A DNA stretch of 64,000 nt from an uncultured Oscillospiraceae bacterium (GTDB lineage: Bacteria > Bacillota > Clostridia > Oscillospirales > Ruminococcaceae), in NCBI GenBank assembly GCA_900539695.1, contig UQDG01000004.1:62001-126000 (forward strand), in the 5' to 3' direction. Below, one piece after another: positions 58,064 through 64,000 of this stretch (position 1 is its first letter; each line of letters opens with the position of its first letter). A program made the translations under genes and the position numbers. The notes beneath the pieces are model-generated. The model saw only the letters and a program-made list of their open reading frames with translations. It did not search any database and was not told where the DNA came from.

Positions 58064-58096
58064 GGGCGTCACCACCATGCGGTGACGTCCTTTTTT
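58064..58096 (+). terminator. Terminator after antiporter gene
   Basis: GGGCGTCACC, ACCATGC loop, GGTGACGTCC, TTTTTT. Confidence 0.9.
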
Positions 58097-58164
58097 CGTG
58101 GCATCTTATCCAAGGCCCACCTTTTTTGTGACCAAAAGAGTACGCATAGCGGCTAGAAGCCGCT

Positions 58165-58197
58165 AAAAAAGGGGGACACCACATGGTGGTGTCCCCC
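58165..58197 (-). terminator. Terminator of the UPF0303 gene
   Basis: GGGGGACACCAC and GTGGTGTCCCCC form a 12-bp stem with 3-nt loop, followed on the minus strand by TTTTTT. Confidence 0.9.
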
Positions 58198-58223
58198 GCC
58201 GGCCGCAAAAAGCCAATCAAAAA

Positions 58224-58691
58224 TTATTTTTTCTTACTCTCCCAGTAAGCCTTCACCGTTTCGCACAGCAGCGCGTGGTCCTTCAAATGCGGCAAACCGG
58301 AAATAATCGCCGCACCGCGGAACTCGCCGTTGACGTACAGCGGGAAGCCGCCGCCGCAGAAGGCGTAGTGCTCCTCGTCATGCTGCCAGGGGGCCTTGGC
58401 ACCGTACAGCTCCCGCTCCACGGCGGCGCGCAGGCTGGTGGTGCCGGTCAGCTGCACAGTGCGCTGCTTCTTGTCCATCCAGTTGTTGTTGGTGGCGTCG
58501 GTGCCCGGCAGGAAGGACTGATACAAAATCATGCCATCCAGCACAATGCGCACCGCAATCGGCTTGGGAGCCTTCTCCCCCGCCGCACGCAGGGCACTGC
58601 CCAGGGCGTAGGCATCGTTAAAATCAAAGCTGTCAAACCGCACGGTGTTTTCCAGTTCGGTCAGTTCCTTTAAAAGAGCTTCATCATACAT
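58224..58691 (-). CDS. UPF0303 / HbpS-GlcG-like protein
   Basis: 155 residues from ATG 58691 (AGGAG upstream). FNDAYALGSALRAAGEKAP, KPIAVRIVLDGMILYQSFLP, WMDKKQRTV and GGGFPLYVNGEFRGAAIISG are conserved UPF0303 marks. The fold is shared with heme-binding HbpS; role here unknown. Confidence 0.88.
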   Translation of the reverse strand: MYDEALLKELTELENTVRFDSFDFNDAYALGSALRAAGEKAPKPIAVRIVLDGMILYQSFLPGTDATNNNWMDKKQRTVQLTGTTSLRAAVERELYGAKAPWQHDEEHYAFCGGGFPLYVNGEFRGAAIISGLPHLKDHALLCETVKAYWESKKK

Positions 58692-58790
58692 ACAAAACAA
58701 CTCCTTTTGCGGCAGCGCAGGCCGCCGTACAAATTTTCTCCGCCATTACTATAGCACAAGCGCCGCCAAAATGCGAGAGCAAAAATATAC

Positions 58791-58823
58791 AAAAAGCCGC
58801 CCCAGCCTACTAACTGGGGCGGC
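58791..58823 (-). terminator. Terminator of the permease gene
   Basis: GCCGCCCCAG and CTGGGGCGGC around an 8-nt loop; TTTTT on the minus strand. Confidence 0.9.
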
Positions 58824-58859
58824 AAATTTTTGCTGCTTAAATCAAAGCTGCGTCAGGCC

Positions 58860-60257
58860 TTAAGAAAGGAACCACTCGGGGCCAAGGCCGGTGACCGTAA
58901 AGGCGGTCAGGATGTACAGCAGAATGGAGCAGATGTAAGCAAACGGGATGGACAGCTTCAGGTAGTCGCGAGACTCGACCTTGGTGTAAGCCAAGCCCCA
59001 GGCGATCCAGCTCTGGGTGATGCAGGAACCAACGTTGACGGTGGTTGCCGGGATGGTGAACACGCAGAACAGGAACGGCACGCTGAAGTGACCAACGGCG
59101 GACAGCACACCCAGGGTGGCAGCGCCGCAGCCGTACAGGGTCAGGGGACCACGGAAGAAGCCCAGGATAGACAGGGCTGCAAACAGGGCGCAGACCACAT
59201 ACTCATTGGTGGGCATGATGCCGCCCAGAACTTCCTTGAAGTACGGGGAAGCGTAAGAAGCGCAGGTGTTGAACATGGGCAGGGTCAGCAGGAAGCCAAC
59301 CAGCGGAGCGGTGTCGACCACGCCGTCATAGTACAGCTTGTTGACCAGCTGGCAGTTCTCTTTGAAAGATTTGTTCATCTTGCCGCAGAGGAACAGGGCA
59401 GCGAAACCAGCGATGACGAAGCCGCCGATAACGGAGAAGTCGAGCCAGATCTTCAGAACGACGGGAACGATGGGCAGGATCAGGGCGATCAGCGGGGCAT
59501 CGGTCTGGGTGTTCTTCGGGGCAGCCTGGGCAGCCCAGGCGTGGCTCTTCTTGCCGATCTTCAGGTAGATACCGGTCAGCACGGAGACAACCACGACGCT
59601 GATGATCAGCGCATAGATGCCCCAGTGGGAGGTGTACCAGCTGAAGGAGAACTCAGGCATCTCATCAGAAGCGCAGATGAAGGCGCGCAGCTGAGAGAAC
59701 TGCAGAACGGGGTTCAGGTACATACCAGCGGAGACCGAACCCATGAAGGTGAACATGGCGATTGCCTTGGGGATGCCCAGGGACATCAGGATGGGCAGGA
59801 CGATAACGCCGATGGCGATAACGGGGCCGGCGCCCATCATGGCGGTGAAGATGAAGGCAGTCACAACGTTCAGCAGAACGATGGTGATGATGGGACGGTC
59901 GCCGCCCAGCTCAACAGTCTTACGGATCAGGGTGGAGGCGATGCCGGTCTCCATCAGGACGCGGCCAAACCAGGCGCCCCAGCAGACGTTGACCAGCGTG
60001 GTGCCCCAGCCTTCAGGGGCGGACTGGTAGATCTTGTTCAGGATCGAAACCAGTGTAGTGCCGGAGTCACCGCCGAACTGCAGGATGGGGTTCTCTGCAA
60101 TAAACGTGGGAGATGCGACCAGAGTGCCCAGCAGAGAAAGGGCAGTCCAGACGATGGAGATGATCAGGAAGCCGATCATCAGGTTGTGACCTTTTACGCA
60201 GTAGTAGGCCAGGCCGAAAAAGGTCAGGACGAGGATAATGCCAATCACAAATTCCAT
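58860..60257 (-). CDS. Anion-type (citrate/GntP-like) membrane permease
   Basis: 465 residues from ATG 60257 (GGAGG upstream), about 12 helices. Two halves with re-entrant signatures (MMGAGPVIAIGVIVLP near 140-155, VGSCITQSWIAWGLAY near 425-440) are those of ion-transporter superfamily permeases. Substrate could be citrate, gluconate or C4-dicarboxylate; nothing nearby decides. Confidence 0.75.
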   Translation of the reverse strand: MEFVIGIILVLTFFGLAYYCVKGHNLMIGFLIISIVWTALSLLGTLVASPTFIAENPILQFGGDSGTTLVSILNKIYQSAPEGWGTTLVNVCWGAWFGRVLMETGIASTLIRKTVELGGDRPIITIVLLNVVTAFIFTAMMGAGPVIAIGVIVLPILMSLGIPKAIAMFTFMGSVSAGMYLNPVLQFSQLRAFICASDEMPEFSFSWYTSHWGIYALIISVVVVSVLTGIYLKIGKKSHAWAAQAAPKNTQTDAPLIALILPIVPVVLKIWLDFSVIGGFVIAGFAALFLCGKMNKSFKENCQLVNKLYYDGVVDTAPLVGFLLTLPMFNTCASYASPYFKEVLGGIMPTNEYVVCALFAALSILGFFRGPLTLYGCGAATLGVLSAVGHFSVPFLFCVFTIPATTVNVGSCITQSWIAWGLAYTKVESRDYLKLSIPFAYICSILLYILTAFTVTGLGPEWFLS

Positions 60258-60330
60258 AAAAAAATTCCTCCTTCTCATGGTAGTCGCTTACAAAGGTGCG
60301 TAAGCGCAATGTGATTGAAAGATCGTGTTA

Positions 60331-60359
60331 AGTATAGCAGATTTTGTGCAAAATAGCAA
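60331..60359 (-). promoter_or_regulatory. Permease promoter
   Basis: On the minus strand TTGCTA (60359-60354), 17 bp, TATACT (60336-60331). Confidence 0.75.
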
Positions 60360-60618
60360 TAATATATTTCAAGAAAATAGAAAAAGTTTGAAATAATTGT
60401 TAACAAACGATGTATCGCTCATTCTTTGTCCATGGTGAAAAAGTTATGAAGTACGATAGATCACCCTGCAGTTTGTAGGGATTAACCCAACCTTTATGCA
60501 ATCCGCACAACTTAGCACTGCACGGGTTTTACGCTCGAAAAAGAATTTTGTCGGAATATTTGTTTTTTGGGAAATGGTGTGTTACACTATATTTAATATG
60601 GGTAGGGTGGGTTGCTGC
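60360..60618. other. AT-rich spacer without supported genes
   Basis: No CDS or RNA signature. It precedes decayed fragments and probably represents degraded coding DNA. Confidence 0.5.
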
Positions 60619-60723
60619 TCCGGCCTGCAGGTGCTGGACAGCGTGCTAAAGCAGGCCGACACCGCCATGTACGAGCAGAAAAGCTGCACAAGCGCCTGCG
60701 CAGCGAGTGAGGTGCCACCATGA
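60619..60723 (+). pseudogene. C-terminal fragment of a GGDEF protein
   Basis: The frame encodes LDSVLKQADTAMYEQK, the conserved last helix of diguanylate cyclase GGDEF domains, with nothing of the catalytic part upstream. Confidence 0.65.
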
Positions 60724-60929
60724 CTTACGTAGTAAAACGCATAGACGAACAGATGTACGGCTGCGAGGAACCCGCCCCGGGGGCGGAGGCTTTGGTCGAT
60801 GTGACCCTGGTTGCGCCCGACGGGGTGAAGCGAGTACTCCCCTACCCCGATGCAGCTTTGGCCGCCGCGGATATTAACGAAGGGGATACGGCGGTTTTAA
60901 CTGCTGATGGGTTGCTGAAAAAAGTATAA
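60720..60929 (+). CDS. Small protein of unknown function
   Basis: 69 residues, start overlapping the GGDEF fragment stop (ATGA), with GAGGTG upstream. VVKRIDEQMYGCEEPAPGAE and DINEGDTAVLTADGLLKKV. It was presumably coupled to the lost diguanylate cyclase gene; whether it is still transcribed is unclear. Confidence 0.6.
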   Translation: MTYVVKRIDEQMYGCEEPAPGAEALVDVTLVAPDGVKRVLPYPDAALAAADINEGDTAVLTADGLLKKV

Positions 60930-60944
60930 TAGCATGCAGTGCGA

Positions 60945-60975
60945 AAGAGGGACCACCTTGTGGTCCCTCTTTTCT
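60945..60975. terminator. Bidirectional terminator
   Basis: AAGAGGGACCAC, CTT, GTGGTCCCTCTT with TTTCTT after it. Confidence 0.88.
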
Positions 60976-60979
60976 TATA

Positions 60980-61273
60980 AAAAAGCCCTGCCGCAAAGTA
61001 GGCGAGGCCGAAGCACCGAAACAAAAAATCAAGCAAATCTCCTGGTCGGTCTGTACCACACCCCAGTGCAAACAAAATCAACAGCGCGGTAAACGACAAA
61101 CTGATCGGATACACCAGCATGATAGTTTGGAAGGTGCGGCTGCAGGGGGAGACGAGGTACACCTATGCCCACCACGGCCAGGCCGCCGCGTTGAACAGCT
61201 GCTCCAGCACAGCGGTAGCCGCCACAGGCAGTGCAAACAGCGGCAGCTTGTTCCGAATCGACCCGTTTAGCAT
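60980..61273 (-). pseudogene. MATE-family efflux remnant with internal deletion
   Basis: ATG 61273 starts MLNGSIRNKLPLFALPVAAT then AVLEQLFNAA, the typical MATE N-terminus, but the frame shifts near 61184 and stops. In another frame FQTIMLVYPISLSFTALLIL resembles a MATE C-terminal helix. Most of the transporter is gone. Confidence 0.7.
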
Positions 61274-61334
61274 GTCGATCTTGTTTTCTTAATGCTTTTG
61301 AAATAGCTGTGTTGTTTTTGACCCTTCCGTTCCG

Positions 61335-61748
61335 TTATCCGTGTAATTCCAAAACCGAGATCTCCCCCATTGGTACCTCGGTGCCGTCAGCCATAATCAG
61401 CAGTCCCTCAAACTCTGCCATCTTCTTTACCACGCCGGTCACAGTGCAGTAGGCACCGCCTGCCTTGCGGGTGTCGGGCACAAAATAGCATACTTCAACG
61501 GTAGGATGCTCTTTTTTGGTCAGTGCATCCCGCACGGTTTGCAGCGTTTCGTCCAGTGCGGCCTGCTCGTACTCGTCCAGGGTGATGCGCTGGTCGGTCA
61601 GACGGGCGGTCTCCCGCAGGGCGGCGTCCAGCCCGGTCAGCGCTGCAAAGGGCGAAAACTGCGCCGCGCGGTCGGCCCGAGCCATCGGTGCGTGCTTCTG
61701 CGAGACATGATGCGGCAGGTTGATAATGTCGTCATAGCGGTGGGTCAT
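61335..61748 (-). CDS. YolD-like protein
   Basis: 137 residues from ATG 61748. KHAPMARADRAAQFSPFAAL and TDQRITLDEYEQAALDETLQ are YolD family features; C-terminal SH3-like part. YolD genes accompany Y-family polymerases. Overlaps the polymerase stop by 4 bp. Confidence 0.88.
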   Translation of the reverse strand: MTHRYDDIINLPHHVSQKHAPMARADRAAQFSPFAALTGLDAALRETARLTDQRITLDEYEQAALDETLQTVRDALTKKEHPTVEVCYFVPDTRKAGGAYCTVTGVVKKMAEFEGLLIMADGTEVPMGEISVLELHG

Positions 61749-63268
61749 GCCTTGTGCCCTCCGATCTGTGCGTTGCGCTCCATGGCGGTGGCACACTCCT
61801 GCAGGTCCATGCCCTTGATGATGGCATTTTTCCCGAACTTCTTTTTAATGGCCAGCATGGCTTGTTGGCGCCGGCGCTCCCGATCCAGCTCCTTTTCCTC
61901 GGCGGCGGCCTGCTGCTGGGCGCTTTCGGTGATGGAGAAAAAGTCCAGCTGCTCGCAGCTGTCCTTCTCACGGGCGGCGTCTTCGTCCAGCACGCGGCAG
62001 GCCACCAGGTTCACCCGCCGTACCAGCAGGCGCTTGTCTACAATGCGGTCAAAAAGCTCTGTCACAGCGTTCAAAATCGACCGCGTGGAGGACGTGTACT
62101 GCCTTAAATTCGTTGTGCCGTGGGCATGCTTGGGGATCTGCCGCCCGTAGCGGTCGGTGGCAACAGGGCCATGGTAGGCCGCATTGCGGGTGGGGTCGGT
62201 CAGATTTTCCCGGTCGTAGCCCACGGTCAGCACCAGCTGGTTGGTCATCAGGTGTTTGTCCACCAGGTCCAGCGCCAGCTGGTCAGCCATTTCCCGCACG
62301 ATGAGCCGTGCCTGGTCGGCGGGCGTAGCGCAGTGCAGTACCTGGCCGCTGCCGCAGCTGTTGGCGGCGGGCTTGTAGGCCTTGATGTCCGCAATGGTGC
62401 AGGGTTCCCAGCCCCAGGCGTGGTCGATGAGCAGCTCGGCGTTGACGCCGAATAGCCGGTAAAGCATCTCCTCGTTGTAAAAATCCTGCGGCCCGCCCAG
62501 CGAACACCGTGCTACGTCACCCATCGTGAACATATTGTGGGTCTCCAGCTTTTGGGCGATGCCCTTGCCCACCCGCCAAAAATCCGTCAGCGGGGTGTGG
62601 TCCCACAGCAGGCGGCGGTAGCGCATCTCGTCCAGCGCGGCGATGCGCACGCCGTTTTCGTCCGGCTGGATGTGTTTGGCGCGGATGTCCATGGCGACCT
62701 TGGCCAGGTACAGGTTGGTGCCGATGCCCGCCGTGGCCGTGATGCCGGTGGTGGCTAAAATGTCCAAAATCATCTTGCGGGCAAATTCTTTCGACGTTAA
62801 GCCGTATAATTTCAAGTAGGCGGTGGCGTCCAGAAACACCTCGTCGATGGAGTAGCTATGGATGTCCTCCGGCGCGACGTACTTTAAATAAACGTTGTAG
62901 ATACGTGTGCTTTTCTGGATGTAGTGGGCCATCTGGGGCGGCGCGATGATGTAGTCCAGCGCCCAATCCGGGTGGTCGGCCAGCTCCCGCGCGTCGCAGC
63001 TTTTGCCGGTAAAGGTGCGGTTGGGGGTGTTCAGGCGGCGCATAGCATTGACCTGCCCCACCTTTTGGATGACCTCAAACAGCCGGGCACGGCCGGGGAT
63101 GCCGTAGGCTTTCAGTGCCGGGGACACCGCCAGGCAGATGGTCTTTTCGGTACGGGAGGGGTCCGCCACAACGAGGTTGGTTTGCAGCGGGTCCAGCCCG
63201 CGCTCCACACACTCCACCGAAGCGTAGAACGATTTCAAGTCGATGGCCATATAAATTCTCTGCGGCAT
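61745..63268 (-). CDS. Y-family DNA polymerase (UvrX/DinB-like)
   Basis: 507 residues from ATG 63268. Palm carboxylates in AIDLKSFYASVE (D10) and YSIDEVFLDAT; steric gate F14-Y15. Long C-terminal little finger with extra linker (RERRRQQAMLAIKKKFGKN). Translesion synthesis; with YolD forms a typical SOS operon, although no LexA box was identified. Confidence 0.92.
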   Translation of the reverse strand: MPQRIYMAIDLKSFYASVECVERGLDPLQTNLVVADPSRTEKTICLAVSPALKAYGIPGRARLFEVIQKVGQVNAMRRLNTPNRTFTGKSCDARELADHPDWALDYIIAPPQMAHYIQKSTRIYNVYLKYVAPEDIHSYSIDEVFLDATAYLKLYGLTSKEFARKMILDILATTGITATAGIGTNLYLAKVAMDIRAKHIQPDENGVRIAALDEMRYRRLLWDHTPLTDFWRVGKGIAQKLETHNMFTMGDVARCSLGGPQDFYNEEMLYRLFGVNAELLIDHAWGWEPCTIADIKAYKPAANSCGSGQVLHCATPADQARLIVREMADQLALDLVDKHLMTNQLVLTVGYDRENLTDPTRNAAYHGPVATDRYGRQIPKHAHGTTNLRQYTSSTRSILNAVTELFDRIVDKRLLVRRVNLVACRVLDEDAAREKDSCEQLDFFSITESAQQQAAAEEKELDRERRRQQAMLAIKKKFGKNAIIKGMDLQECATAMERNAQIGGHKA

Positions 63269-63388
63269 GCGGCGCGCCCCCTCTCCCCTGGTTTGTATAG
63301 GTCTATTATATCGCACATCGCCCCAAAAGGCCAGAAACAAAATCAGGGAGAGAGCCGCCAGGCCCGCTCCCTGATTGGAGAATTGCTA

Positions 63389-64000
63389 TTACACTCTCAC
63401 CAACTCATACTCGGTGGTGCCAACGCCCAGGGCCTCGGCGGCCTCGATGGTGTGGGCGCCGTGGCGGCTGTTGACGCGCTCCATAAAGTGGTCACGGCCA
63501 GGGTCGGCGCTGTGCTCGACCAGGTCCAGGCAGGCGCGGTCCAGCGCGACGGGGTCCAGGCTGGACAGGATGCCGATGTCGCCCATGCAGGGGTTCTCAG
63601 CCACGGCGCAGCAGTCACAGTCGACGGACAGGTTCTTCATTACGGCCACATAGGCAATCTTGCCGGCAAAGTGGTCGGCCACGGTGCTGGCGGCGTCGGC
63701 CATGGCCTCCAGGAAGGTATCCTGCGGGCAGATGTTCTCCCACAGCACGGCCTGATCCTTGACCTTGCCGCCGGAGTGGATGTAGGCCTTGCCGGCGCTG
63801 GAAGCACAGCCGATGGACAGCTGCTTCAGCGCGCCGCCGTAACCGCCCATGGGGTGGCCCTTGAAGTGGATCAAAACCAGCATGCTGTCGTAGTTTTCGA
63901 TGTCCTTGCCCAGCAGGTTCTCGCTCAGGACCTTGCCATTCTTCACGGGCCAGACGACGTCCGGTCCTTCGGCATCCATGATGTCAACGTCGAACAGGTC
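63389..64000 (-). CDS. DUF362-domain protein (5' end outside window)
   Basis: 204 residues visible, open to the right edge. HFKGHPMGGYGGALKQLSIG, CDCCAVAENPCMGDIGILSS and PVALDRACLDL are those of DUF362 proteins, some fused to ferredoxin domains. The Cys-rich part may bind Fe-S. Function unknown. Confidence 0.85.
   Translation of the reverse strand, partial: DLFDVDIMDAEGPDVVWPVKNGKVLSENLLGKDIENYDSMLVLIHFKGHPMGGYGGALKQLSIGCASSAGKAYIHSGGKVKDQAVLWENICPQDTFLEAMADAASTVADHFAGKIAYVAVMKNLSVDCDCCAVAENPCMGDIGILSSLDPVALDRACLDLVEHSADPGRDHFMERVNSRHGAHTIEAAEALGVGTTEYELVRV

Noticed and set aside
58830..60314. 494-codon open frame antisense to the permease
   Set aside because: The permease has clear membrane segments and a ribosome site; the opposite frame is Gln/Gly/Asp/His-rich without any domain.

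Overview
The window reads as a chromosomal segment of a GC-rich gut Firmicute of the Oscillospiraceae/Ruminococcaceae type (Faecalibacterium, Gemmiger or Subdoligranulum relatives). This is inferred from strong AGGAGG-type ribosome sites, sigma-A promoters, a YolD/UvrX pair, a GyrB/GyrA-like topoisomerase pair, FkbH/MBOAT surface genes and the style of the prophage. The species cannot be fixed from the sequence alone.

Left chromosomal arm (1-19.7 kb). An Old Yellow Enzyme oxidoreductase (cut by the window edge) and its MarR regulator sit behind a promoter covered by a perfect 15-bp inverted repeat. Then come a ketopantoate reductase, an aldo/keto-reductase remnant, a prolyl-tRNA deacylase, a probable structured small RNA, tRNA-Tyr and a nitroreductase with an attenuator-like leader. 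A leftward cluster follows (PHP phosphatase, TSCPD protein, FkbH-like HAD protein, SGNH-like membrane-anchored protein, MBOAT) that looks like a surface acylation module. Next are LysR, a second possible small RNA, a CPBP protease, tadA, an SDR, a YdcF remnant, a GH25 lysozyme, a type II topoisomerase pair and tRNA-Gly(CCC).

Prophage (19,727-55,023). A 35.2-kb element is inserted in the 3' end of tRNA-Gly(CCC), bounded by a 48-bp direct repeat. Leftward from the immunity region lie cro, early and recombination genes, SSB, a replication initiator containing iterons, a DnaB-like helicase, ParA and ParB, a sigma-like late regulator, HNH, TerS/TerL, portal, a MuF-type head protein fused to a nuclease-like domain, a lipoprotein, scaffold, capsid, connectors, a tail tube, a tail chaperone pair with a -1 slippery site, tape measure, Dit, baseplate and fibres, endolysin and holin. 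The rightward genes are a LexA-type repressor, an ImmA remnant, a SIR2-domain probable defence gene and the integrase. Six copies of GTGTCCANNNTGGACAC (one with a single mismatch) are scattered over the right 21 kb and are the best candidate centromere sites of the ParAB system. The combination suggests a phage that can integrate but also has plasmid-like partition functions.

Right chromosomal arm (55.0-64 kb). After the displaced tRNA terminator come a small unknown protein, a CobW GTPase, a membrane protein, a Ca2+/cation antiporter, a UPF0303/HbpS-like protein, an anion-type permease, decayed GGDEF and MATE fragments, a YolD plus Y-family polymerase operon, and a DUF362 protein cut by the window edge.
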